This document shows positions 16,653 to 25,609 of a stretch of 64,000 nucleotides of DNA, piece by piece (position 1 is the stretch's first letter; each line of letters begins with the position of its first letter). Below the pieces are notes generated by a model, which did not search any database, was not told where the DNA came from, and saw only the letters and a list, made by a program, of their open reading frames with translations. Source of the DNA: Nocardiopsis mwathae (GTDB lineage: Bacteria > Actinomycetota > Actinomycetes > Streptosporangiales > Streptosporangiaceae). The stretch is from contig NZ_JACHDS010000001.1 in assembly GCF_014201195.1 (NCBI RefSeq), positions 5,828,001 to 5,892,000 on the forward strand. The letters are read 5' to 3'. A program made the translations under genes and the position numbers.

Positions 16653-17726
16653 GTGTCCGTTCACACCCAGTCCGACGTCCGGCTGGCCGACTACACCACC
16701 CTCGGCCTCGGCGGCCCCGCCGTGCGGTTCGTCACCGCGCGCGACACCGGCGCGCTGGTGGACGCCGTGCGGGCCGCCGACGCCGCCGGCGACCCACTGC
16801 TCATCCTGGGCGGCGGCAGCAACCTGGTCGTCGCCGACGCCGGGTTCGCCGGAACCGTGGTGCACGTGGACACCCAGGGCGTCACCCTGGAACCCGGCGG
16901 CCGGGACGACACGGTACGGCTGCGCGCGGATGCCGGGGTGGAGTGGGAGCCGCTCGTCGAGCGGACCGTGGCCGAGGGGCTCAGCGGTATCGAGTGCCTC
17001 TCCGGCATCCCCGGCCGGGTCGGCTCCACCCCCATCCAGAACGTCGGCGCCTACGGCCAGGACGTCAGCCAGACCATCACCGAGGTGCTGGTCTGGGACC
17101 GCCGCCTCGGTGAGCGGCGGGTGATGGGCAACGCCGAGTGCGGCTTCACCTACCGCGACAGCGTCTTCAAGGGCAGCGACCGTTACGTCGTCTGCGAGGT
17201 CGTGTTCGAACTCACCCGCTCCGAGATGAGCCGCCCCATCCGCTACGCCGAGGTCGCCCGCACCATGGGCGTGGCCGCCGGAGACCGGGTCTCGCTGGCC
17301 GAGGCGCGCGCCACCGTCCTCAAGCTGCGCCGCGGCAAGGGCATGGTGCTCGACCCCACCGACCCCGACACCCGCAGCGCCGGCTCCTTCTTCACCAACC
17401 CCGTTCTCGGCGGCGAGGAGTTCACCGCCTTCACCGAGCGCGTCGCCGCGCGCCTCGGCCCGGACACCACGGCCCCCGCCCACCCCGACGGTGCGGGCAA
17501 CATGAAGCTCTCGGCGGCCTGGCTCATCGACCGGGCGGGGTTCCACAAGGGCTACGGCGCCGGTCCGGCCCGTATCTCCAGCAAGCACACGCTCGCGCTC
17601 ACCAACCCCGGCGGCGCCACCACCGAGGATCTGCTGCGGCTGGCCCGCGAGGTACGCAGCGGGGTGGACGAGGCGTTCGGCGTGACCCTGGTCAACGAGC
17701 CCGTGATGGTCGGCGTCGGTCTCTAG
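16653..17726 (+). CDS. murB: UDP-N-acetylmuramate dehydrogenase MurB
   Basis: The 357-residue FAD enzyme reduces UDP-GlcNAc-enolpyruvate to UDP-MurNAc in peptidoglycan synthesis. FAD-binding features are TTLGLGGPAVRF, LILGGGSNLVVAD and the IECLSGIPGRVGSTPIQNVG loop; YRDSVFKG carries the conserved Tyr-Arg-Ser; the C-terminal part has AGSFFTNPV with the catalytic Ser and ISSKHTLALTN. The GTG start at 16653 follows AGAGGTAG. Length and motifs are normal. Confidence 0.96.
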   Translation: MSVHTQSDVRLADYTTLGLGGPAVRFVTARDTGALVDAVRAADAAGDPLLILGGGSNLVVADAGFAGTVVHVDTQGVTLEPGGRDDTVRLRADAGVEWEPLVERTVAEGLSGIECLSGIPGRVGSTPIQNVGAYGQDVSQTITEVLVWDRRLGERRVMGNAECGFTYRDSVFKGSDRYVVCEVVFELTRSEMSRPIRYAEVARTMGVAAGDRVSLAEARATVLKLRRGKGMVLDPTDPDTRSAGSFFTNPVLGGEEFTAFTERVAARLGPDTTAPAHPDGAGNMKLSAAWLIDRAGFHKGYGAGPARISSKHTLALTNPGGATTEDLLRLAREVRSGVDEAFGVTLVNEPVMVGVGL

Positions 17727-17727
17727 T

Positions 17728-17744
17728 GTCCTGATCCGCAGGAC
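17728..17744. repeat. Short palindrome after murB in an IS-end-like context
   Basis: GTCCTG (17728-17733) and CAGGAC (17739-17744) form a small hairpin immediately after CTAG at the murB stop. The stretch CTGATCCGCAGGACGCGCC resembles, in reverse, the CTAG-flanked motifs at 1190 and 5226. It may end murB transcription or be a third remnant of the same element. Confidence 0.4.
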
Positions 17745-17870
17745 GCGCCACAGCCGTTCCCACCGATTTTCTTCGGCGGACCCAACTCTTATATTCGGTA
17801 TTCTTCGGGTCTTTTTCCGGCATGCCGAGAAATTGCATTCCCCGAATTCGACGTATAAAGTCCGATTCAT

Positions 17871-17967
17871 CGAAGGGGAGTAGTCCTCGAATCCGTGCGA
17901 TCGACATGCTGGCCCGTGCGGGCCCGGTCGCATGAGCCTTCACAGCGACAGGCGGACGAGACCTTCG
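17871..17967 (+). promoter_or_regulatory. yybP-ykoY manganese riboswitch
   Basis: The basal stem CGAAGG (17871-17876) pairs with CCTTCG (17962-17967). The conserved loop sequence GGGGAGTAG (17875-17883) and the 3' motif GCGGACGAGACC (17953-17964) match what I know of the yybP-ykoY family, which binds Mn2+ and activates exporter genes. Two internal arms rich in GC lie between. Downstream, 17989-18013 can form a GAAGCG/CGCTTC stem around a T run that could serve as expression platform. The next gene, 93 bases on, is a Mn exporter family member, which supports the call. Confidence 0.82.
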
Positions 17968-18060
17968 GGCCGGTCAGGTGTGCCGGGTCGAAGCGTGGCG
18001 TCCGCTTTTTCGCTTCCTCCCGGTGCGCGCAGCACGAGGAGAAAGGGAAGCGGGACGACC

Positions 18061-18651
18061 ATGGAGTTCGCCGCCGCACTCGCCGTCGCGACCGTCGCCG
18101 TCTTCATCGCGGAAATGGGGGACAAGACCCAGCTCGTCGCGATGTCCCTGGCGACGCGTTACCGGGCGTGGACCGTACTGCTCGGCATCACCGTCGCCAC
18201 CCTCGCCGTCCACGGCCTGAGCGTCCTCATCGCCGAGGGGCTGGGCCTGGCCATCCCCACCGACTGGGTCACGCTGATCGCGGGCATCTCGTTCATCGTC
18301 TTCGGCCTGTGGACGCTCAAGGGGGACGAGCTCACCGACAAGGACGAGGAGCGCGCGTCCTCGCGCCGGATCCGCTCCGGTTTCGTCACCGTCATGGTCG
18401 TGTTCTTCATCGCCGAACTCGGCGACAAGACCATGCTCGCCACCATCGCCGTCGGCACGCAGTACCACTGGCTGCCGGTGTGGATCGGGTCCACCATCGG
18501 CATGGTCGCGGCCGACGCGATCGCGATCGTCCTGGGTGCCGTCCTCGGCAAGAAGCTGCCCGAGCGCGCCATCCAGATCGGCGCGGCCGCACTCTTCTTC
18601 CTCGCCGGCGGTGCCATGCTGTTCCAGGGTGTGCGCATGCTCGCCTTCTGA
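18061..18651 (+). CDS. GDT1/TMEM165 family manganese exporter
   Basis: The 196-residue membrane protein has two three-helix repeats, each with the UPF0016 signature: EMGDKTQ near residue 18 and ELGDKTM near residue 119. These acidic motifs bind divalent cations. Bacterial relatives such as MneA export Mn2+ (and Ca2+ in some cases). A charged loop, KGDELTDKDEERAS, joins the repeats. The ATG at 18061 follows AAAGGGAAG. The upstream manganese riboswitch indicates induction by excess Mn2+. Confidence 0.92.
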   Translation: MEFAAALAVATVAVFIAEMGDKTQLVAMSLATRYRAWTVLLGITVATLAVHGLSVLIAEGLGLAIPTDWVTLIAGISFIVFGLWTLKGDELTDKDEERASSRRIRSGFVTVMVVFFIAELGDKTMLATIAVGTQYHWLPVWIGSTIGMVAADAIAIVLGAVLGKKLPERAIQIGAAALFFLAGGAMLFQGVRMLAF

Positions 18652-18680
18652 CACCTTCGAGATCACTGGAAACGCGGGAC

Positions 18681-19712
18681 TCAGGTGTCGGTGGGCGGGG
18701 GCGTGGCCAGCCAGGCGTCCACGCCGGCCGACAGCTCCTTCTTCAGCGCGTCGGGGGCGGCCGACCCGCGGATGGACATCCGGGCCAGCTCGGCCAGCTC
18801 GGCGTCGGAGAAACCGAACACCGTGCGGGCGATCTCGTACTGCTCGGTCAGGCGCGGGCCGAAGAGCAGGGGGTCGTCGGCGCCGAGCGCGATCGGCGCA
18901 CCGGCGTCGAACAGGCGCCGCAGCGGCACGTGCGCGACGTCCTCGACCACACCCAGCGCGCCGTTGGAGGTGGGGCACACCTCCAACGTGACCTCCTGGG
19001 TGGCGATGCGCTCCACCAGGTAGGGGTCCTCGACCGCGCGCACGCCGTGGCCGATCCGGTCGGCGGACAGGTCGTCCAGGCACTCCCGGACGCTGCGCGG
19101 CCCCCCGAGCTCGCCGCCGTGCGGGGCCGACACGAGCCCGGCCCGCCGCGCGATCCGGAACGCCCCCTCGAAGTCCAGAGCGCGGCCGCGCCGCTCGTCG
19201 TTGTTGAGTCCGAAGGACACCACTCCGCGGCCCTGGTACTGGGCGGCCAGCCGGGCCAGCGCCTTGGCGTCCAGCGGGTGCTTGGTGCGGTTGGCGGCCA
19301 CCATGATGCCGATCCCCACCCCGGTCCGGTGCTCCGCGGCGCGCGCGGCGTCCAGGACCAGCTCCAGGGTCGCGGTGAGGCCGTCGAAGCGCGACGCGTA
19401 GCCGCTGGGGTCGACCTGGATCTCCAACCACCCCGAACCGGCCGCGCGCTCGTCCTCCGCGGCCTCGCGCAGCAGCCGGTGGATGTCCTCGGGGCGCTGC
19501 AGCACGGAGCGGGCGATGTCGTAGAGCCGCTGGAAGCGGAACCAGCCCCGCTCGTCGGTGGCCCGCAGCTTGGGCGGCCAGTCCTCGACCAGGGCCTGGG
19601 GCAGGTGGACCCCCCGTGCCCCGGCCAGGTCCACCAGCGTCGAATGGCGCATGGAACCGGTGAAGTGCAGATGCAGGTGGGCCTTGGGCAACTGGGTGAT
19701 CGGGCGTTCCAT
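18681..19712 (-). CDS. add: Adenosine deaminase family protein
   Basis: The 343-residue TIM-barrel metal hydrolase matches adenosine deaminase, which converts adenosine to inosine in purine salvage. The first metal ligands are His in HLHLHFTGS near residue 12; then APHGGE supplies a metal His and the catalytic Glu; RIGHG and the late GADDPLLFG give the remaining residues. The ATG at 19712 was preferred over an upstream frame start since PKAHLHLH then falls at its normal position. It is convergent with the exporter gene, 29 bases away. Confidence 0.9.
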   Translation of the reverse strand: MERPITQLPKAHLHLHFTGSMRHSTLVDLAGARGVHLPQALVEDWPPKLRATDERGWFRFQRLYDIARSVLQRPEDIHRLLREAAEDERAAGSGWLEIQVDPSGYASRFDGLTATLELVLDAARAAEHRTGVGIGIMVAANRTKHPLDAKALARLAAQYQGRGVVSFGLNNDERRGRALDFEGAFRIARRAGLVSAPHGGELGGPRSVRECLDDLSADRIGHGVRAVEDPYLVERIATQEVTLEVCPTSNGALGVVEDVAHVPLRRLFDAGAPIALGADDPLLFGPRLTEQYEIARTVFGFSDAELAELARMSIRGSAAPDALKKELSAGVDAWLATPPPTDT

Positions 19713-19807
19713 GGAACAAGGGTGCCGTATGACGGCGGGTGCCGTCACAAGGTCCCCCGGGAAAGCGGCTTTCCGCGCGTTGCCCGGAGAGAGGCGGCCG
19801 AAAACGT

Positions 19808-19846
19808 ACCCGGGCCCCGGAACCACCGTGGTTCCGGGGCCCGGGT
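19808..19846 (-). terminator. Terminator of the aspartate aminotransferase gene
   Basis: Perfect 19-base arms (19808-19826 and 19828-19846, core CCCGGGCCCCGGAACCAC) form a very stable hairpin. On the minus strand it is followed by ACGTTTT, so it ends the aminotransferase transcript before the adenosine deaminase gene. Confidence 0.85.
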
Positions 19847-19900
19847 GCGGTGCCGGTGCGCCGTGATCGGACCGCGGCGGTCGATCACACGGCTGCTCGA

Positions 19901-21109
19901 CTACTCGGCCTCACTCAGCAGCTTCTGTACGCGGCCGACGCCCTCGGCCAGGTCGGCGTCGCCCAGAGCGTAGGAGAGCCGCAGGTAGCCGGGGGTGCCG
20001 AAGGCCTCGCCCGGAACGACGGCCACCTCGGCCTGCTCCAGGATCAGCTCGGCGAGTTCCGAGGAGCTCTGCGGGCGCTTACCGCGGATCTCCTTGCCCA
20101 GAACTTCCTTGACCGACGGGTAGGCGTAGAACGCGCCCTGCGGCTCGGGGCACACCACGCCCGGGATCTCGTTGAGCATCCGGACGATGGTGCGGCGGCG
20201 CCGGTCGAAGGCGGTGCGCATCTCGGCGACCGCGTCCAGTCCGCCGGAGACGGCGGCCAGCGCGGCGGCCTGCGAGACGTTGGCGACGTTCGAGGTGGCG
20301 TGCGACTGCAGGTTGCTCGCCGCCTTCACCACGTCCTTGGGGCCGACGACCCACCCCACGCGCCAGCCCGTCATCGCATACGTCTTGGCGACCCCGTTGA
20401 CGATGACGGTGCGGTCCACCAGTTCGGGCACCTCGACCGGCATCGAGCTGAAGCGCGCCTCGCCGTAGACGAGGTGCTCGTAGATCTCGTCGGTGAGGAC
20501 CCACAGCCCGTTGCGGGCCGCCCACCGGCCGATCTCGCGGACCTGCTCCGGCGCGTAGATCGCGCCGGTCGGGTTGGACGGCGATACGAACAGCAGCACC
20601 TTGGTGCGCTCGGTGCGCGCCGCCTCCAGCTGCTCCACCGAGGCCAGGTAGCCGGTGGTCTCATCGGTGACCACGTAGCGGGGCACACCGCCGGCCAGCT
20701 TGATGGACTCCGGATAGGTGGTCCAGTACGGGGCGATGACGATGACCTCGTCGCCCGGGTCGAGCAGCGTGGCGAACGCCTCGTAGATCGCCTGCTTGCC
20801 GCCGTTGGTCACCAGGACCTGCGCCGGGTCGACCTTGAGACCGGAATCACGCAGGGTCTTGGCGGCCACCGCCTCCTTGAGTTCGGGCAGCCCCCCCGCC
20901 GGGGTGTAGCGGTGGAAGCGCGGTTCGCGGCACGCCTTGACGGCCGCTTCGACGATGTAGTCGGGGGTGGGGAAGTCGGGCTCCCCGGCGCCGAAACCGA
21001 TGACGGGGCGCCCGGCCGCCTTCATGGCCTTGGCCTTGGCGTCCACCGCCAGAGTCGCCGACTCGGAGATGCCGCCGATACGTTCGGAGATGCGAGCTCG
21101 GTCAGTCAT
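19901..21109 (-). CDS. aspC: Aspartate aminotransferase (class I)
   Basis: The 402-residue PLP enzyme has the class I fold. [39 protein letters not shown] and the PLP lysine in [16 protein letters not shown] are all present, with the final Arg in GYLRLSYA. It most likely interconverts aspartate and oxaloacetate; the Ib type often also accepts prephenate. Two ATG codons compete: 21109 follows GGGA and begins [13 protein letters not shown], and 21118 lacks a good site; the former is used here. Its location upstream of secE, on the opposite strand, is the usual one in actinomycetes. Confidence 0.92.
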   Translation of the reverse strand: MTDRARISERIGGISESATLAVDAKAKAMKAAGRPVIGFGAGEPDFPTPDYIVEAAVKACREPRFHRYTPAGGLPELKEAVAAKTLRDSGLKVDPAQVLVTNGGKQAIYEAFATLLDPGDEVIVIAPYWTTYPESIKLAGGVPRYVVTDETTGYLASVEQLEAARTERTKVLLFVSPSNPTGAIYAPEQVREIGRWAARNGLWVLTDEIYEHLVYGEARFSSMPVEVPELVDRTVIVNGVAKTYAMTGWRVGWVVGPKDVVKAASNLQSHATSNVANVSQAAALAAVSGGLDAVAEMRTAFDRRRRTIVRMLNEIPGVVCPEPQGAFYAYPSVKEVLGKEIRGKRPQSSSELAELILEQAEVAVVPGEAFGTPGYLRLSYALGDADLAEGVGRVQKLLSEAE

Positions 21110-21349
21110 GTGTCCCATGCTTTCACGAGGGGCGGAGTGGTTCCCCGGAAGGTGCTGGTCCGCCCCTGTCCGCCCGCCGCCCGGCGGACGCGCGGGCTCC
21201 CGGGTTGGCCCCGGGCCGCCGATGGGCATAGACTCTGGCAACCGAAGGCCACAGCAGGCGGGACGGGTCGACCGGAACCGGTGTGCCCCGCCCTGTTGTT
21301 GCGGCTATCGTGGGAACGCGGCTATCTTGGCTCAGCACGCGGTACCCGA

Positions 21350-21422
21350 AGGGCAGTGGCTCAATTGGTAGAGCACCGGTCTCCAAAACCGGCGGTTGGG
21401 GGTTCGAGTCCCTCCTGCCCTG
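21350..21422 (+). tRNA. tRNA-Trp (CCA)
   Basis: Acceptor AGGGCAG (21350-21356) pairs with CTGCCCT (21415-21421), discriminator G21422. The anticodon stem CCGGT/ACCGG encloses CTCCAAA with anticodon CCA, and the T arm is GGGGTTCGAGTCCCT-like. The CCA tail is not encoded. Its position directly before secE-nusG is the common actinomycete arrangement. Confidence 0.96.
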
Positions 21423-21534
21423 CAAACGCCTCCCTCAACGCGGCGCATCGCCAGCGGGCGCGGCGGGACCCCCGCCACGGCAGGGGCCATGCCGAGAAGG
21501 TGCCGGACGGACCGTCGACTCCTAAGGACTTCAG

Positions 21535-21786
21535 GTGACACAGACCGACGCCGACGCGAAGCCCGAGAAGGAGCGCAAGCCTCGCACGGGTCCGGTGACC
21601 TTCACCAAGCAGGTCGTCGGTGAGCTCCGCAAAGTTCGCTGGCCTACCCGACGCGAACTGATCACGTACACGATCGTCGTCATCGTGTTCGTCCTCATCA
21701 TGGTCGGCTACATCTCCCTGATCGACTTCGGCTTCGGTGAAGCCGTCACATGGCTCTACAGCACCCTCGGCAGCCCGCAGGCCTGA
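21535..21786 (+). CDS. secE: Preprotein translocase subunit SecE
   Basis: The 83-residue single-span SecE stabilises the SecY channel. The cytoplasmic amphipathic part contains FTKQVVGELRKVRWPTRREL, and one membrane helix ITYTIVVIVFVLIMVGYISL follows. The GTG start at 21535 is the earliest reasonable one. It is followed by nusG, as usual. Confidence 0.95.
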   Translation: MTQTDADAKPEKERKPRTGPVTFTKQVVGELRKVRWPTRRELITYTIVVIVFVLIMVGYISLIDFGFGEAVTWLYSTLGSPQA

Positions 21787-21968
21787 CCGCACTCCGCTCC
21801 GGGCCCTACCGGCTCCGTCGTCCGGCTTCTTCTCGGCGCGCCGTGCTCGGTTGAGTCCGGCCTGGTCCCATCGCGGCCGATGAGACCGTAAGCTGGCAGA
21901 AACCGGCACCGGCGCCATCGACGATGCGCCGATCCGCGAGCGCGTAACCGACGAGAGAAAGAGCAGCC

Positions 21969-22793
21969 GTGTCCGAGTCCCCACTGACCTCTGGCGACCT
22001 CCCCGCTGAGGAAACTGATCAGTCGTCGGAGGAAGCGACCGGTCAGCCCGCCGAGCAGGTGGAGCCCGAGGCGTCCGACGCCGAGGCGCACGAGGCCGCC
22101 GACGCCGGTACGACCGGCGAAGCCGCCGACTCCAACGAGGACGGTGCCGCCGCCGAGGGTGAGGAGCCCGGGGAGGCGGCAGCGCCCGAGCTGCCCAAGC
22201 TCGACCCGGTCGAGGAGTTCAAGATGGAACTCCGGCTGCTTCCCGGCGACTGGTACGTCGTGCACACGTACGCCGGCTACGAGAACCGGGTGAAGGCCAA
22301 CGTCGAGAGTCGCACCCAGTCGCTCAACATGGAGGACTACATCTTCCAGGTCGAGGTGCCCACGCAGGAGGTCACCGAGGTCAAGAGCGGCAAGCGGCAG
22401 CAGGTCACCGAGAAGGTGCTGCCCGGCTACGTCCTGGTCCGCATGGAGCTGACCGACGAGTCCTGGTCGGCCATCCGCAACACCCCGGGCGTCACCGGCT
22501 TCGTGGGCCTGTCCAACAAGCCCGCCCCGCTCAGCCTCCAGGAGGTCGCCGACCTGCTGGCGCCCGAGGCGGAGGAGGAGCCGGAGGAGACCAAGAAGGA
22601 GAAGGCCGAGGTCCGCTCGGACGTCGCCTACGAGATCGGCGAGTCGGTCACCGTCATGGAGGGCCCGTTCGCCACGCTTCCGGCGACCGTGAGCGAGATC
22701 AACCCCGACACCCAGAAGCTCAAGGTGCTGGTGTCGATCTTCGGCCGCGAGACCCCGGTCGAGCTCGCGTTCAACCAGGTCTCCAAGATCTGA
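21969..22793 (+). CDS. nusG: Transcription termination/antitermination protein NusG
   Basis: The 274-residue protein has an acidic, Ala/Glu-rich extension of about 85 residues typical of actinomycetes, then the NGN domain starting [15 protein letters not shown] and including [27 protein letters not shown], and a C-terminal KOW domain with [18 protein letters not shown]. It binds RNA polymerase and couples transcription to translation or Rho. The GTG start follows GAGAGAAAGAG. Confidence 0.96.
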   Translation: MSESPLTSGDLPAEETDQSSEEATGQPAEQVEPEASDAEAHEAADAGTTGEAADSNEDGAAAEGEEPGEAAAPELPKLDPVEEFKMELRLLPGDWYVVHTYAGYENRVKANVESRTQSLNMEDYIFQVEVPTQEVTEVKSGKRQQVTEKVLPGYVLVRMELTDESWSAIRNTPGVTGFVGLSNKPAPLSLQEVADLLAPEAEEEPEETKKEKAEVRSDVAYEIGESVTVMEGPFATLPATVSEINPDTQKLKVLVSIFGRETPVELAFNQVSKI

Positions 22794-23146
22794 CGGCTCT
22801 TCGAGTACCGCCGACCGCTGTCCACACGCCGTCGGCCGGGCCGTCCGGAGCCCGCTCCGGACGCCTCCGGCGCGTTCAGCCGTGGACGGCGCGTAGACTT
22901 GATGGGTCCGCCCTGTCGGGGCGGGCCCATCGCGCCCCGCTCATGCGGGGCTTTTCAGCGCCCCGCCCCGGGCAGGGCGGGCGCGTGCAATCCCACGCGG
23001 ACGGGAAGCGTCGTCCGTCCGGTTTCGCGTCCACGGACCGCGGAACCGCCGGACCGACGCGTTCAGCCGCGTTCGGTCCCCGCCGCTCCGTGCGAGCGGT
23101 GAGGATCGGCCCAGGCAAACTCAGCAGATCAGGCAAAGGACCCGAA
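22794..23146 (+). promoter_or_regulatory. rplK leader with attenuator-like hairpin
   Basis: This 353-base gap before rplK has a candidate -10 TAGACT at 22894-22899. Soon after, GCCCCGC (22934-22940) and GCGGGGC (22945-22951) form a hairpin ending in TTTTC, a likely intrinsic terminator inside the leader. Just upstream, ATGGGTCCGCCC and GGGCGGGCCCAT form a second arm pair. An L1- or growth-controlled attenuation of rplK-rplA is plausible. Confidence 0.5.
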
Positions 23147-23575
23147 ATGCCTCCGAAGAAAAAGGTCGCGGCGCTCGTCAAGGTTCAGCTTCCCGCTGGC
23201 CAGGCCACGCCGGCCCCGCCCGTCGGTACCGCTCTCGGTCCGCACGGCGTCAACATCATGGACTTCTGCAAGCAGTACAACGCTGCGACGGAAGCCCAGC
23301 GCGGCAGCGTCATCCCCGTCGAGATCACCATCTACGAGGACCGCTCCTTCAGCTTCATCACCAAGACGCCCCCGGCGCCGAAGCTGATCCTCAAGGCCGC
23401 CGGCCTGGACAAGGGCTCCACGGACCCCAGCCGCACCACGGCGGGCTCCATCACCGGCGACCAGGTGCGTGAGATCGCGCAGACCAAGCTGCCCGACCTC
23501 AACACCGATGACCTGGACCAGGCGTCGAAGATCGTCGCCGGCACCGCCCGTTCCATGGGCATCGAGGTCAAGTAG
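23147..23575 (+). CDS. rplK: 50S ribosomal protein L11
   Basis: The 142-residue L11 forms the base of the ribosomal stalk and the thiostrepton-binding region with 23S rRNA. It begins [18 protein letters not shown] and has [15 protein letters not shown] and [11 protein letters not shown]. The ATG at 23147 follows AAAGGA. Proline residues in the N-terminal linker, whose change gives thiopeptide resistance, are the usual ones. Confidence 0.97.
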   Translation: MPPKKKVAALVKVQLPAGQATPAPPVGTALGPHGVNIMDFCKQYNAATEAQRGSVIPVEITIYEDRSFSFITKTPPAPKLILKAAGLDKGSTDPSRTTAGSITGDQVREIAQTKLPDLNTDDLDQASKIVAGTARSMGIEVK

Positions 23576-23652
23576 CCCTCCCGCCGTCCGGACCGAACCG
23601 TGGCAGGGCCAGGCGCTGGCCCGTGACCACACGTCTCAATCAGGAGATTTCC

Positions 23653-24330
23653 GTGAAGCGCAGCAAGAGCCACCGCAAGAGCAGCGAGCTGGTCGACCGC
23701 AGCAAGACCTACGCTCCGGCCGACGCGGTGAAGCTGGCCAAGGAGACCAGCACCGTCAAGTTCGACGCGACCGTCGAGGTCGCCCTGCGCCTGGGCGTCG
23801 ACCCGCGCAAGGCCGACCAGATGGTCCGCGGCACCGTCAACCTGCCGCACGGCACCGGCAAGACCGCTCGGGTCCTGGTCTTCGCCACCGGTGAGCGTGC
23901 GGAGGCGGCGCGGGCCGCCGGCGCCGACTTCGTCGGCGACGACGACCTCGTCCAGGAGGTCCAGAACGGTTTCCTCGACTTCGACGCGGTCGTCGCCACC
24001 CCGGACCTCATGGGCAAGGTCGGCCGCCTGGGCCGCGTGCTCGGTCCGCGTGGCCTGATGCCGAACCCGAAGACCGGCACCGTCACGCCGGACGTCGCCA
24101 AGGCCGTCACCGACATCAAGGGCGGCAAGATCGAGTTCCGCGTGGACCGCCACGGGAACCTGCACTTCATCGTCGGCAAGATCTCGTTCGACGACGAGAA
24201 GCTGGTGGAGAACTTCACCGCGGCGCTCGACGAGGTCAACCGCCTCAAGCCGTCCGCCGCGAAGGGTCGCTACATCAAGAAGGCCACCCTGACCACGACC
24301 ATGGGCCCGGGCATCCCGCTCGAAGTCTGA
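23653..24330 (+). CDS. rplA: 50S ribosomal protein L1
   Basis: The 225-residue L1 binds 23S rRNA at the mobile L1 stalk and can repress its own operon. Signature stretches are [30 protein letters not shown] and [10 protein letters not shown]. The GTG start at 23653 follows CAGGAGA. It lies 77 bases after rplK. Confidence 0.97.
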   Translation: MKRSKSHRKSSELVDRSKTYAPADAVKLAKETSTVKFDATVEVALRLGVDPRKADQMVRGTVNLPHGTGKTARVLVFATGERAEAARAAGADFVGDDDLVQEVQNGFLDFDAVVATPDLMGKVGRLGRVLGPRGLMPNPKTGTVTPDVAKAVTDIKGGKIEFRVDRHGNLHFIVGKISFDDEKLVENFTAALDEVNRLKPSAAKGRYIKKATLTTTMGPGIPLEV

Positions 24331-24370
24331 GGTCACCAACGCCCGAGCACGGATCGGGCACAGACGTAGC

Positions 24371-24412
24371 GAACGGCGGCGGCCGGGGGTCCACCCCCGG
24401 CCGCCGCCGTTC
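24371..24412 (+). terminator. Strong terminator after rplA
   Basis: Perfect 20-base arms (GAACGGCGGCGGCCGGGGGT at 24371-24390 and its complement at 24393-24412) are followed by TTCGTCGT. It closes the rplK-rplA operon. Confidence 0.85.
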
Positions 24413-24453
24413 TTCGTCGTGTCGGGAGTTGGAGCGGGGTGGGGGTGGCGCTG

Positions 24454-24684
24454 GGGTGGGGCCAGGTCCGCTGTGCGGCCTTGTCGGCGTCTGCGTGCGG
24501 GGTTTCCGGTGGAGACGAGCAGCAGCGACGAGGGCGGTGGGGGTCTGGGGTGGCCGGTCGTCGCCCGGGTGGGCACGGGCGCGGGCCAGCGGCGGGAGTC
24601 ACCGCCCACACCACCCCCGGGTCCCGTACCGGGAGGCAGCGACGACGAGGAAGGGGAGGGGCGCCCCACTCCGCCCCCGACCCG
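24454..24684 (+). repeat. 231-bp inverted repeat, left arm
   Basis: This arm is complementary to 25182-25412 with no mismatch that I could find; the two meet base for base with coordinates summing to 49866. The arm is GC-rich with no open frame that looks like a gene. The arms are separated by 497 bases that hold two separate hairpins and no gene. No transposase is present. It could be a non-autonomous palindromic element or the product of an inverted duplication. Confidence 0.85.
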
Positions 24685-24717
24685 GACCGGCCCCGGCCCT
24701 GCTCGGGCTCGACCCTT

Positions 24718-24783
24718 CCGATGATCTCGGGAGGGCGGTTGGAACTCGCGCCGGAATTCGAACCGTTTTCCCGAGATCATCGG
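24718..24783 (-). repeat. Hairpin element with conserved loop, copy A
   Basis: Perfect 15-base arms (CCGATGATCTCGGGA at 24718-24732, complement at 24769-24783) enclose 36 bases. Read on the minus strand, the loop AACGGTTCG...CCGGCG...ACCGCC matches 26 of 34 positions of the loop of the hairpin at 58223-58312, although the outer stems differ. It therefore belongs to a dispersed repeat family. Confidence 0.75.
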
Positions 24784-25104
24784 AGACAGGGGCGGGGGAG
24801 CGCTGTCGGGTGGTGTTTCGGGCCCGGTGGGCGGTTGCGGGTGCGTGTCTGGCCGTGTGGGGGCTGGCCGGAAGTGCGGGTTTCCGCTTCGCGTGCAGCT
24901 GTTTCCGCGATCCGCGAGCCGTTCCGTCTCCCTGGCGATGATCACGGGCTGGCATCCGATGGTGTCCATTTCGCCCGATCATTTCCCATGCTCATCGCGG
25001 GAGGGGGTTCCGGCCGTACCGCGGCCCCCGATCCGGGCGCCCGAACCCGCATGCGCCTGGCTCCTCCCCTTGGGAGAGCGCTTTCCCGCCCTTTCTTCCG
25101 TTGA

Positions 25105-25157
25105 TCTCGGAGATATTGGGGGTTTCGCGGGCGTTTTTCACCCCAATATCTCCGAGA
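25105..25157 (+). repeat. 17-bp hairpin inside the inverted-repeat block
   Basis: TCTCGGAGATATTGGGG (25105-25121) pairs perfectly with 25141-25157 around a 19-base loop, GTTTCGCGGGCGTTTTTCA. Its loop is unlike copy A, but the architecture (long perfect stem, loop rich in CGGGCG) is similar. It lies 24 bases before the right arm of the 231-bp repeat. Confidence 0.7.
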
Positions 25158-25181
25158 GAGACGAAAGAGGCGGCCACCGAT

Positions 25182-25412
25182 CGGGTCGGGGGCGGAGTGG
25201 GGCGCCCCTCCCCTTCCTCGTCGTCGCTGCCTCCCGGTACGGGACCCGGGGGTGGTGTGGGCGGTGACTCCCGCCGCTGGCCCGCGCCCGTGCCCACCCG
25301 GGCGACGACCGGCCACCCCAGACCCCCACCGCCCTCGTCGCTGCTGCTCGTCTCCACCGGAAACCCCGCACGCAGACGCCGACAAGGCCGCACAGCGGAC
25401 CTGGCCCCACCC
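25182..25412 (-). repeat. 231-bp inverted repeat, right arm
   Basis: This is the inverted partner of 24454-24684. The following 197 bases up to the lipoprotein start hold no gene; a candidate promoter for the lipoprotein was not identified with confidence. Confidence 0.85.
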
Positions 25413-25609
25413 TCCCGTCCCGGGCCCGCCCGTGCGGCGATGTTGGGGTTTCTAGCGGTGGCTCGCTGGCCTGTGACCCAGCCGCGCCCGACCCGTCGCC
25501 GAGTCTCCCTGCGCAGCCCCGGAACCCGGGCGGCTGGTGGGGCGTCTGATGCGGCGTACGGTTCGAACCGGTTGATTCCAGCTGATGTCAGATGTGGGGG
25601 CTTTTCTCG

